Origin: Chitinophaga sp. E66
GTDB taxonomy: Bacteria > Bacteroidota > Bacteroidia > Chitinophagales > Chitinophagaceae
Direction: 5' to 3'
Length of the DNA stretch: 64,000 nucleotides
Assembly: GCA_019285755.1 (NCBI GenBank)
Contig: CP079103.1
Span: 868,001-932,000 of the forward strand
Part shown: positions 1 to 8,469 of the stretch, one piece after another
Numbering within the stretch: position 1 is the stretch's first letter
How the letters are laid out: each line of letters begins with the position of its first letter
Notes under the pieces: generated by a model
What the model was told of the DNA's origin: nothing
What the model saw: the letters and a program-made list of their open reading frames with translations, nothing else
The model's database searches: none
Translations under genes and position numbers: made by a program

Positions 1-705
1 GGCTCACATGCCAGCGGCCTTTTCCGGAGAGCAGCACATAATCCAGTTTCTGGGTGGGCTTGTCTGAGGGCCGGTGGGGCCCAGCTTTTCGGTAGCGTCT
101 GTGAAGTGCGCCTTCAGTTGTGTGATCTCCTTTGAAGACGGCAGGGCATTAAGGTCGCCGGCGATGATCAAGGGAACGGATGAGCGCTGCAGTTGTTGCA
201 ACAACAATTGGATCTGCGCCAGCCGGTCGGCCGGGTCTTCCGTATGGTCGAGGTGGGCGCTGGCGAAGCGCAGGAGGCTGTCGCCCGGGAGCTGAACGGT
301 CACGATCGCCGCGGATCTCGGCTCGCCGTCTTTGCCTTTGGAGGGCAGTGCCAGTGTCTGGGCCTGTTGGATAGGGTATTTAGAAAGTACCCCGTTGCCA
401 TAACCGCCGCCGTCGAAGTCCATGGCTTTACCAAAATAGATGTACATGCCGGTGGCATCGGCCAGTTCTTTGAGGATATCGGCCTTACTGATGCGGAGGG
501 TGGCGGAGTCGACCTCCTGGAGAGCCACCAGGTCCGGGTTGGTGGCGAGGATCACGGCGGCGATGCCCTGCACGTCGAACTTGCCGTTCATGTTCTCCGC
601 GTGGTGGATGTTGTAGGTTAATACTTTGATAACCTGGCCCTGCACCTGTGCGTTTGCGGTCAGGGCGCTCATCGATAAGATCAGATATAGAATAATTCGC
701 TGCAT
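1..705 (-). CDS. Secreted endonuclease/exonuclease/phosphatase-fold hydrolase (partial, frameshifted)
   Basis: A secreted metal-dependent hydrolase of the EEP (DNase I-like) superfamily; the substrate cannot be named. The N-terminus is a signal peptide (hydrophobic, ending TANAQ at residues 16-20). Family motifs follow: LTYNIHH near residue 30, NPDLVALQEVD with the metal-binding Glu near 64, SAHLDHTEDPADR, and IIAGDLNALPSS in the C-terminal half. After GPTGP (about position 70-80) the open frame turns to nonsense. The next frame continues with DKPTQKLDYVLLSGKGRW, the expected C-terminal strand, so there is a one-base indel and the gene runs past the window edge. It lies downstream of a phosphodiesterase gene on the same strand. 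Family call firm, biological role unknown. Confidence 0.85.
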
Positions 706-720
706 ACAGTGGTCAAATGG

Positions 721-758
721 ATCCGGGCGATCGGCGCAAGGCGGAGATCCGCCCGGAT
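721..758 (-). terminator. Hairpin between phosphodiesterase and EEP genes
   Basis: A perfect 9-bp inverted repeat (ATCCGGGCG / CGCCCGGAT) begins a few bases beyond the stop of the upstream gene on the minus strand. No T-run follows on that strand, so intrinsic termination is only possible. Confidence 0.4.
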
Positions 759-762
759 ACGC

Positions 763-1640
763 TTATTTAAAAATGCTCTTCACGGAACGGCCGATCCAGC
801 TCTGCGGAGTTTTCAACCCGAAGATATATGCGATCGTTGCGGCCGTATCGTACGTCATCACGCTTTCTTTCACCTCGTTATTCTTTTTAATGCCCTTTCC
901 CATGAAAATCCAGGGATCTGCATTTCTACCATCGTCTTACCGCCATGGCCTTTGTTGATGCCGCCGTGGTCGGAAGAAAGGATGATCACGCTGTTATCCC
1001 ACATTCCGGCGTCTTTCACTGCCTGGAGGATTTTCCCTAGTAAAACGTCGTTCTTGTGCACTTGTTCATAGTACGCCGGGATGTTATGTCAATTTCATGC
1101 CCAACTCCGTCAGGCTGGTCGAAATGGATGAAAAGGAAGTCCGGTTTCTTTTCCTTCAGGTAGGCAATGGCCGTTTCCGTGGTGGCGCTGTCGGTAGGAC
1201 AATTCACATCCTTATTCACCGCTTTTTCGGGAACAGGTAACCGATGCCTCCCAGGAATAGATCACGCCGGTCTCCGCATTGGGCTTCTGTTCGCGCAGCA
1301 GGGTGAAGAGCGATGGAAACAGACCGTATTGGTCCAGCTCCCGGGGCTCTGCTTCAGGCGTCTTGCTGCCCCATTCGGTAAAACCATGCAGCTCCGGGCC
1401 TGCCCCCATGATCATGGAAGCCCAGTTTACCGCGCTGGAAGAAGGCAATACGCTGCGCGCCTTGAGCGTCCAGCTTCCGTCTGCCATCATCTGCTTCATG
1501 ACGGGATTGTCGGATTTTTCCATGGCATAGGCGCCGAGACCGTCCATCCCGATCAGGATCACGTGTTGCACTCCTTTTACCTGCGCGTTCGCTCCGAACG
1601 CCATACACAACAATAAAGCTAAGTAGCGAGCTTTTCTCAT
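763..1640 (-). CDS. Exported type I phosphodiesterase / alkaline phosphatase superfamily protein (frameshifted)
   Basis: A nucleotide pyrophosphatase/phosphodiesterase-type member of the alkaline phosphatase superfamily, a two-metal phosphoesterase. A signal peptide (MRKARYLALLLCMAFGANAQ) is followed by the first metal site HVILIGMDGLGAYA and the nucleophile region VLPSSSAVNWASMIMGAG. Later come FIHFDQPDGVGHE and the closing SSDHGGINKGHGG metal-binding motifs. The reading frame changes three times, near 1215, 1060 and 900. The C-terminus (ESVMTYDTAATIAYIFGL, ending SVKSIFK) is only seen after the last shift and fixes the stop at 763-765. The rebuilt length, about 290 residues, suits the family. 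Substrate unknown. Confidence 0.82.
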
Positions 1641-1798
1641 GTTAGGACTAATTTAAAATTTATTTAATGTATCAGCAATGGTGCTTTTTTCACAAACCGG
1701 AAATGTGGATAAAAGTAGTCATTCAATTGTTGCTGTTGTTTAATATTTATACACATGGAGTGAGTTTTATATAACCGGCGTATACATCGATTGTAAAA

Positions 1799-2156
1799 GG
1801 GACTGTCTCAAAGTAGTCTGACGGCTTTTGTTTCGGGCTAATTGCCTTCCAGACTGCCTGTTATATCCTGCTTACAACCTTCAGGCTTGCAAATTGTCAT
1901 GTATTTATCATACGTATATTCCGGGTATATCTTACCTATGTCCTACCCCTTTAAAGGTTAGCATATAGGTAGGACATAGGTAGGACATAGGTAGGATATA
2001 GGTAGGACATAAAGGAGAAGTGAAAGTGATTTCAGGCAGTTTAGAAGGGGATTACATAGCAATTAGCGGTCTTAACGAGGGTATTGGACGCATAAAGAAA
2101 GGAGCAGAGATGTTAATATGGCAAAAGGGGCTGTCTCATACTTTTGAGACAGCCCC
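1799..2156. repeat. Segment bounded by imperfect GGGRCTGTCTCA inverted repeats (MITE-like remnant?)
   Basis: The left end at 1799 reads GGGACTGTCTCAAAGTAG. The right end, read on the minus strand from 2156, is GGGGCTGTCTCAAAAGTAT, the same motif in inverted orientation. A third copy of the core (2127-2138) forms the other arm of the hairpin next to cutC. Such GGGRCTGTCTCA ends resemble inverted repeats of some Bacteroidota insertion sequences as I recall them. No transposase is present and I see no clear target duplication, so this could also be a chance pairing with the terminator. Confidence 0.35.
1934..2010. repeat. 11-bp tandem repeat (x4) with inverted arm
   Basis: Four head-to-tail copies of ATAGGTAGGAC start at 1965, 1976, 1987 and 1998; the third has one mismatch. 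About 20 bases upstream, ACCTATGTCCTACC (1934-1947) is the exact reverse complement of the array phase, so the unit can fold into a hairpin with alternative registers. The same architecture, with a related unit, occurs at 8236-8309. Confidence 0.9.
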
Positions 2157-2158
2157 TT
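2125..2158 (-). terminator. cutC: Rho-independent terminator of cutC
   Basis: A 14-bp perfect stem (AAGGGGCTGTCTCA / TGAGACAGCCCCTT) with a 6-base loop lies 20 bases beyond the cutC stop and is followed by a short T-run on the minus strand. Confidence 0.8.
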
Positions 2159-2178
2159 CATCAAATGTCTTACCCTGT

Positions 2179-2955
2179 TCAGGCATTGAGCCCTTTTTCG
2201 GCGCCTTCGCGGATAGCGCGTACAATGGGGGCCTGCGTCACGGAGATGCCGTATTCCGGCACGCCGGGGATACCGCCCATGCTTACATTGGGATTGCGGT
2301 AGGTCATCCCGCTGTCCACATAATCGCGTGCGGTGCTGTGGTATTCAGGGGCGCCGGAGGCTTTGGCCAGTTCTTCCGCGTTATGCGCGCGCAGGCCGGA
2401 GCCTGCCATGATCCGGATACGGTTGCCCGCTTTTTCTACCAGTTCACGGATGAGCGATGCGCCTTCCAGGGCAGTATTGCGCTGGCCGGACGTAAGGATC
2501 CGTTCGCATCCTGCAGCGATGACGTCTTCCAGCGCCTGGCAGGGATCGTCCGTCATGTCGAATGCCCGGTGGAAGGTGACCCCCATGGGCTTAGCCAGTT
2601 CTACCAGTTCGCGGGTGCGCGGTACATCTACTTTACCTTCTGCCGTCAACAGCCCGATTACGACCCCATCGCACCCTAGTATTTTGCAGGCGGCGATATC
2701 CCGTTTCATGATATCGAATTCGGCATAGTCATAGAGAAAGTCCCCTCCACGTGGGCGGATGATCGGGTATATCTTCAGGCTGCAATTCTCCCTTACCGCG
2801 GCGATCATGCCGTAGCTGGGCGTGGTGCCGCCTTCCAGGAGGTTGTCGCACAGTTCGATACGGTCTGCCCCGCCGGTTTCGGCGGCGATGCAGGAGGCCA
2901 CGGAGGTGGCGCATATTTCTAGTGTGATGTGTTTCAACTTGCAGGTTTTGTGCAA
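2179..2955 (-). CDS. cutC: CutC family TIM-barrel protein
   Basis: An intact 258-residue protein of the CutC family, named for copper homeostasis although its biochemical role is unsettled. It is a cytoplasmic TIM barrel. Family signatures are LEICATSVASCIAAETGGA, DRIELCDNLLEGGTTPSYG and IRPRGGDFLYDYAEFDIM in the first half, then GVTFHRAFDM and ERILTSGQ. The first ATG gives nine extra residues before the conserved ITLEICA strand, so a slightly later start is possible. It is the last member of a minus-strand run downstream of glycosylasparaginase, ROK kinase and sugar transporter genes but is separated from them by a terminator hairpin. The neighbourhood suggests a link to glycan use more than to copper; that is inference. 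Confidence 0.92.
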   Translation of the reverse strand: MHKTCKLKHITLEICATSVASCIAAETGGADRIELCDNLLEGGTTPSYGMIAAVRENCSLKIYPIIRPRGGDFLYDYAEFDIMKRDIAACKILGCDGVVIGLLTAEGKVDVPRTRELVELAKPMGVTFHRAFDMTDDPCQALEDVIAAGCERILTSGQRNTALEGASLIRELVEKAGNRIRIMAGSGLRAHNAEELAKASGAPEYHSTARDYVDSGMTYRNPNVSMGGIPGVPEYGISVTQAPIVRAIREGAEKGLNA

Positions 2956-2961
2956 AAATAA

Positions 2962-2996
2962 GGATCGGCTACCAGCAGTAGCCGGGTAGCCGATCC
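2962..2996 (-). terminator. Terminator after the glycosylasparaginase gene
   Basis: A perfect 12-bp stem, GGATCGGCTACC / GGTAGCCGATCC, lies 17 bases past the stop codon at 3014-3016 and just before the cutC start on the same strand. Confidence 0.75.
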
Positions 2997-3013
2997 AAAT
3001 ATGTGCGAATCAG

Positions 3014-4051
3014 TTATTGAAAGTAGTATTTCCCTTTGATGAGGGTCTCTTCCTGTGCGCCCGTGGTACAGGCGTAGCTGAACCCGGGATGAAGGCAGTA
3101 CGCCCCATGCTCGCCTTTTTGTTGAGGGCGAGGAAGCCGATCTGTATTTCTTTAGCTTTGGCGGGTTTCTTCTTCACGATGCGCAGCACCGCTTCTTTGC
3201 AGGCCGCTTCGGGAGAATACCCCTGGCGCATAAGCTCCACAACCAGGAAGCTCCCTACCACACGGATCACTTCTTCTCCCACACCGGTAGCGGTAGCCGC
3301 GCCCACTTCGTTATCTACATAGAGGCCCGCGCCAATAATGGGCGAGTCCCCACGCGGCCGTGCATCTTGAACGCCATGCCGCTGGTGGTGCAGGCGCCGG
3401 ACAGGTTGCCGGCCGCATCGAGGGCCACCATACCGATGGTATCGTGGTTCCAGGCGTTGCCGGGGAGACGCAGCGGGTTGAACGCGGTGGTGCCTTTGCC
3501 TTCGTACGACTGGTTCTCGATATTGATAACGGGTTTATATTCCGCTTTCTTCAGCCATTCTTTCCAGGCTTTCTCGCTTTCGGGCGTGAGGAGGTTTTCT
3601 TTCTGGAAACCGTTCTCCAGGGCAAACTGGAGGGCGCCGTCGCCCACGAGCATCACGTGCGGCGTTTTCTCCATTACCTTGCGGGCAACGGAGATGGGGT
3701 GCTTGATGTGCTCCAGGCCGGCCACGGAACCGCAGTTCCCCAGCTCGTCCATGATGCAGGCGTCCAGTGTAACGCGGCCATCGCGGTCGGGATACCCGCC
3801 GTAGCCAACGGTGGCGTTCTTGGGATCGGCTTCCGGCACATGCACGCCGGCTTCAACGGCGTCCAGTGCCCGTCCGCCCTTACCAAGCACTTCCCATGCT
3901 GCGCGGTTGGCCGCGATGCCAAAGTCCCAGTGGAAACCACGATGGGCTTACGGGCGTTGCCCCGGGAGGCGGCTGCCGCTGGGATACCGTCCAGCGAAAG
4001 TGTGGCGGCGCCCAGTGCGGCGGTTCTCAAAAAGTTCCTTCTGCTATTCAT
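3014..4051 (-). CDS. Tat-exported N4-(beta-N-acetylglucosaminyl)-L-asparaginase (frameshifted)
   Basis: Glycosylasparaginase cleaves the GlcNAc-Asn bond left after N-glycoprotein breakdown. The N-terminus MNSRRNFLRTAALGAATL is a twin-arginine signal, so the enzyme folds before export. The hallmark autocleavage site HDTIGMVALD is present; Thr in HDT is the catalytic N-terminal nucleophile of the beta chain. It is followed by GACTTSGMAFKMHGRVGDSP. The motif around AANRAAWEVLGKGGRALDAVE emerges only after correcting a shift near 3937. Further shifts near 3350 and 3085 are needed to reach the C-terminus ending IKGKYYFQ at 3014. It sits 21 bp behind the ROK kinase, so MFS, ROK and this enzyme probably form an operon. 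Function call strong; the frame breaks look like sequence errors. Confidence 0.88.
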
Positions 4052-4072
4052 ACTACACAGGTTAAGACCGGA

Positions 4073-5036
4073 TTAATCTTTCATTTCCCATGCCATGGCG
4101 CTGGCGCCAAGGATGGCGGCGTCGCTTTCCTTCAGCTCGAGAAAAGCAATTTCACCTTGTTCTGGAAGATGGGCAACAGGTTGGCTTCCATGTGCTCGCG
4201 AACGGGGCGCATGATGAGGTCGCCTGCCTGGGTAAGGCCGCCGAAAAGCACGATGGCTTCGGGGCTGGAGAACATCACGAAGTTAGCCAATGCTTCGCCA
4301 AGTACCTTGCCTGTGAACTCGTAGATCTCGATGGCCAGCTTGTCGCCTTTGATGGCGGCTTCATATATGAGCTTGGAATCGATCTCTTCACGGGAGTGGT
4401 TGCGCAACATGGACTCCAGGTCCGGGTGCGCTTCGAGCAGTTCCAGGGCGGTATTGGTTACCCCGGTGGCGGAAGCGTAAGATTCGAGGGAGCCGCGGGC
4501 GCCGGTTCCGGGATGGAGGCGGCCGCCGGGCACTACGATCACGTGGCCAAGCTCGCCGGCAAAGCCGTCGTGGCCATAGATGAGCTGTCCGTTGGCTACG
4601 ATGCCGCTGCCTACGCCGGTGCCGAGGGTGATGGTGATAAAGTCTTTCATGCCGCGCGCGGAGCCGTAGGTCATTTCACCGAGGGCGGCCGCGTTGGCGT
4701 CGTTGGTAAGTACCGTGGGAAGGCCGAAGAGGTCTTCCAGCATTTGCGCCAGGGGCACGATGCCTTTCCAGCGCAGGTTAGGAGCGTATTCGATGTTGCC
4801 GGTGTAGTAGTTGCCGTTGGGGCGCCTACGCCGATTCCGCGAATGTTTTCAATGCCGCCGACCTGTTCGATCAGCTTGGAGAGCCGCTGGTGCAGCTCTT
4901 CGAGAAACATGGTTACTTCTTCGTGTGCTTTGGTTGACATGCGGTCCTGGCAAAGGATGTTGCCACGACGGTCTACAATACCGAATTTAGTGTTCGTTCC
5001 ACCGATATCAATGCCCACCGCTAGTTGCTGACTCAT
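4073..5036 (-). CDS. ROK family sugar kinase, glucokinase-like (frameshifted)
   Basis: An ATP-dependent sugar kinase of the ROK family, about 320 residues after repair. It shows the phosphate-binding [15 protein letters not shown] at residues 8-22, [11 protein letters not shown], the adenosine loop [15 protein letters not shown], and the catalytic region [14 protein letters not shown]. The usual ROK zinc motif CxCGxxGCLE is replaced by [11 protein letters not shown], so the zinc cysteines are missing. Frames change near 4825 and 4140; the true C-terminus ends [13 protein letters not shown] at 4073. Its start overlaps the end of the upstream MFS transporter gene by 29 nt. Glucose, mannose or GlcNAc are all possible substrates; the glycosylasparaginase neighbour leans towards GlcNAc. 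Confidence 0.85.
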
Positions 5037-6629
5037 AGTCTATTCCTTGGGAGTTTAAAATTGATTTTACGCGTAATGCAAAGAATGCCAGGTAAGCAAA
5101 GCAAACCACGGGCACAATATAAGACAGGTGGATACCGATGCTGTCGGCGATACCACCCTGTAACGGGGGCACGAGCGCGCCGCCGAGGATCATCATGATG
5201 AGGAAAGAAGAGCCCTGGCCGGTGTATTTACCCAGGCCGGCGATGGAAAGGCTGAAGATGCAGGGCCACATTACCGAGCAGAACAGGCCGCCGCTGATAA
5301 AGGCGAAGGTAGCTACGGTGCCGGTGGTAAACAGGCCGATGATCATTGCGGCAACGCCCATCACGCCGAAGGTGAGCAGGGTCTTAGCCGGTTTTTCCTG
5401 GCCGTAGAAGAAGCCGAGGATCTGGATCACGATGCAGATGGCAAAGGGATACAGGATGGTGATATCGTTGCCTTTCATGGCGTTGGCGCCAGGATCACCG
5501 CATAGGCGATGAAGGGAACCACCACGGAAAGGATCTGGCGTGCGGTTTTGGAAATATTGAATACGCTGATGGCGCCCGTCCAGCGGCCGATCATCAGACC
5601 GCCCCAGAAGATGGAGATATAGGGGCTGATCTCGGATTCATGCAGGCCTTCCAGGGTCAGGAAGCCTGGTGTTTTTAACAGTTCGCCCAGGTTGGAGGAG
5701 GTGCTGACTTCCACACCCACGTAAACGAAGATGGCGATCATCCCCATAATCAGCTGTGGGTATTTCATGGCGCCCCATCCTTCACCGTTGTTACGGGCGG
5801 AGAACTGGCTGTAGAAAAGGATCACCAGGATGCCGATGATGCCGGCGATGAAGTAGGGCAGAGGGTGCGTTGTAACGCCCGTGCCAACTGCGATCACGAG
5901 GAACATCAGCGTAATGCCCAGCAGGGAGCGTGTTGCTTTGGGGAGGATTCGAACTGGTCGTCTTCAGTGCCCTTCGGCATTTTAGTGGCAGCGAATATGC
6001 CCGCCGCGGCCAGGAACAGGCCTACGAGGGTGAGATACAATACGTTGATCTTGCTGATGTCGGTATCTTCCCCACCGCTCACTTTAGCGGATCCAAAGAG
6101 CAGGATGCTAACGATAATGGGGCCGATGGTGGTGCCGAAGGAGTTCACGCCGCCCGCCAGGTTGAGGCGGTGCGCCCGCCGGCAGGGTCGCCCAGCAGGA
6201 TGGCGAAGGGATTGGCTGCGGTCTGTTGCAGGGAGAAGCCCAGGGCCACGATAAAGTAAGCGCCGAGGATCAGGTAGAAGGCAGCGGTTTTGTCCGTCAT
6301 GCCCAGGCCAAGGTTCACAGCGCCGATAGTGGCGGCAGCGCCCACGCCGGAGATGAGCAGACCATATATGATGCCTTTTTGAAACCGATGCGGTTCAGGA
6401 TGTCTACCCCTTTCATGGCTGAGAGGAGGTAGAGGATGAGAGACCCTACGAAGTAGGCGCCGTAAAAGGCGAAGTCTATCAGCTGCGATTGGATCTGCGT
6501 CAGCTCGAAGTGCGCTTTACAGAAGGGAATGAGTATGCTATTGGAGGCTGCAACGAAGCCCCAGAAGAAGAATACGAGTACCAGTACGGAAAACGATGGA
6601 TGCGTACCCTGTTTTTGTGGCGTGGACAT
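5008..6629 (-). CDS. MFS sugar transporter, glucose/galactose (FHS) type (frameshifted)
   Basis: An inner-membrane sugar:H+ symporter of the FHS/glucose-galactose branch of the major facilitator superfamily. Twelve hydrophobic segments can be traced across five frames, beginning [20 protein letters not shown]. The branch signatures are [35 protein letters not shown] and [14 protein letters not shown], and late in the protein [19 protein letters not shown]. Frame breaks fall near 6345, 6160, 5920 and 5480. The encoded end overlaps the ROK kinase start by 29 nt, so the two are translationally linked. It is divergent from a second MFS transporter of the same branch at 6814. Substrate not determinable. 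Confidence 0.88.
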
Positions 6630-6726
6630 ATACCGTTAAATTTTGGTAAAATTTAGGGTCTAAATGTATAATTATTTTTTTGAGAAAAGGGTAAAAAGAA
6701 CCGGGAATGTTGTATTTTTTACATTG

Positions 6727-6740
6727 CTCAAACGTTTTAG
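6727..6740. promoter_or_regulatory. LacI-family-like operator candidate between two sugar transporters
   Basis: The sequence CTCAAACGTTTTAG is an imperfect palindrome centred on CG, with the core AAACGTTT at 6730-6737. LacI/GalR-type regulators commonly bind such CG-centred sites. It lies in the 184-bp divergent region between the two MFS genes, where one site could act on both. No lacI-type gene is in the window. Confidence 0.35.
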
Positions 6741-6813
6741 CTAATATATTTATGAATTTAGCGAATTGTTCATTATGTTCGTGGCATTCTTGAACAATCA
6801 ACCTTTGTCATTC

Positions 6814-8148
6814 ATGAGTAATCAGACAGCTGCAGCAGCGCCTCCCGCGGCCGCACAACGTAACAACTACACACAGGCGATGGTTATTATCGCCGCGCTA
6901 TTCTTTATTTTCGGCTTCGTGACCTGGCTGAACTCAGTTCTGATCCCGTTCCTGCAACAGGCTTGTGAATTGACAGAAACCGCCGCTTACCTCGTTACCT
7001 TTGCCTTTTATGTTTCTTATGTGGTAATGGCGATCCCGTCTTCCGTGATCCTCAAGAAGATAGGCTTCCCAAAAGGGATGTCGCTCGGACTGCTGATCAT
7101 CGCCGTCGGTTCTCTTATTTTCATTCCTGCCGCACAAATGCGTTCCTACCCCTTATTCCTGGTAGGCCTTTTTACGCAGGGTACCGGCCTGGCGCTCCTG
7201 CAAACGGCGTCTAACCCGTATGTGACCATCCTCGGGCCTATTGAAAGTGCCGCTAAACGTATTAGCATCATGGGTATCTGTAATAAACTGGCAGGTATCA
7301 TCGGCATTTTCGTACTTGCTAAATTACTTTTCAGCGATACCGAAGCAGTTTCCGCTAAAATCAATACCCTTGTTGGCGCTGAACGCGAAGCAGAACTTGA
7401 TCTCCTCGCTTCCCCCTGGTATTGCCCTACGGCATCATGGCGGCTGTGCTGGTGCTGCTCGCCATTTTCGTCCGCCGCTCAAACCTTCCGGAAGTAAACC
7501 AGGAAGAAGAAGCAGCCGAAGTAGGCGCAGCCGATAAATATGGCCGCACTTCCGTTTTTGGTATCCCTTACCTCATGCTGGGCGTTCTGAGCATCTTCCT
7601 GTATGTAGGCGTGGAAGTACTCGCAATCGACTCCTGACCAACTACGGCACCTTTAATGGTCTCGCAAAAGACGTTGCATCCCATCTTGCAATTTATTGCC
7701 TGTTCGCTTTCGGCGTAGGCTATCTGCTCGGCGTGGCACTGGTTCCAAAAGTAATCTCCCAGAAAAACGCGTTGATGATCTGCGCCATCCTTGGCCTCGT
7801 GTTCACTGCAGGTGCGTTGCTCACCAGCGGGATGACCTCCATCGTGTTCATCATCCTCCTCAGCTTCGCGCATTCGCTCATGTGGCCCGGCATCTGGCCC
7901 TGGCTATCAACAAGCTCGGACGGTTTACCAAAACCGGGTCCGCATTGCTGGTAATGGGCATTGGCGGCGGCGCCATCATTCCGCTGATCTATGCCGGGTT
8001 GGTAGACTCTATGGACGGCAACCGCCAGCTCCCTTACGCCATCATGATCCCCTGCTACCTGGTGATCCTGTACTTCGCAGCGGTTGGCCACAAAAAGGTC
8101 TTCCCTCCTGATAAAAGGATAACTAAGATATCGAAAGGGCTGTCGTAA
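6814..8148 (+). CDS. MFS sugar transporter, glucose/galactose (FHS) type (frameshifted)
   Basis: A second inner-membrane sugar symporter of the FHS branch, about 445 residues. I chose the ATG at 6814 (MSNQTAAAAPPAAAQRNNYT) because the preceding 16 residues look non-coding. Signatures are FIFGFVTWLNSVLIPFLQQA, GLALLQTASNPYVTILGP, MGICNKLAGI, FLYVGVEVLAIDSL and AHSLMWPGI, and it ends VFPPDKRITKISKGLS. Frames break near 7415, 7635 and 7905; the middle one is explained by one missing C in a CCC run. It is followed by a terminator and then galK, which hints at galactose or glucose as substrate, though the terminator separates the two. Confidence 0.88.
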
Positions 8149-8161
8149 GGCAGCCCTTTTT
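8134..8161 (+). terminator. Terminator of the plus-strand MFS gene
   Basis: A 9-bp stem, AAAGGGCTG / CAGCCCTTT, overlaps the stop codon region and is followed by a T-run. Confidence 0.8.
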
Positions 8162-8469
8162 ATTGTTTCCACTACAATTGGCCTTGTAGTTAATTTTATA
8201 CCGAATCCGGCATAATCATCCTTCGGCGAACCTCCTACCATCCTCCTACCATCCTCCTACTATGGCCAGTGCTTACCGGAGTTGGTAGGAGGATGGTAGG
8301 AGGATGGTAAGACAATTCATTGATAATTAAAGTATTGAAAAACCCAACAAATTCGCCCGGATTTGAGCATTCTGATAGTAAATTAACGTTATTCAAACAT
8401 TTGGCTATGCACATCACATTTTAATTCCTCCACTTTTTACTACTTTTAGGTGTAAAACTTACCCTTATA
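8162..8469. other. Intergenic region before galK
   Basis: About 300 bp without a gene. It holds the inverted 11-bp tandem repeat at 8236-8309. A weak -7-like TACTTTTA at 8441 lies close to the galK start. Nothing else was recognised. Confidence 0.6.
8236..8309. repeat. Hairpin made of 11-bp tandem repeats
   Basis: The left arm (8236-8260) and right arm (8285-8309) are perfect 25-bp reverse complements separated by 24 bases. Each arm is itself a tandem array of an 11-bp unit, GTAGGAGGATG on the right and its complement on the left. The unit shares GTAGGA with the array at 1965-2010. Confidence 0.92.

Larger units (their letters stand above)
1641..2178. other. Intergenic region, no gene recognised
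   Basis: This 538-bp gap holds an 11-bp tandem repeat with an inverted arm (1934-2010), a segment bounded by GGGRCTGTCTCA inverted repeats (1799-2156) and the cutC terminator. From 2020 to 2125 a plus-strand frame is open (VKVISGSLEGDYIAISG...) but resembles nothing known and has no convincing start, so it is not called. Confidence 0.6.

Noticed and set aside
1965..2010. CRISPR array
   Set aside because: The 11-bp units are directly adjacent with no spacers, and no cas gene is present. The same applies to 8236-8309 and 42226-42270.
2020..2125. A possible gene fragment on the plus strand (VKVISGSLEGDYIAISG...)
   Set aside because: Short, no start site, no known family, and it runs into the cutC terminator.
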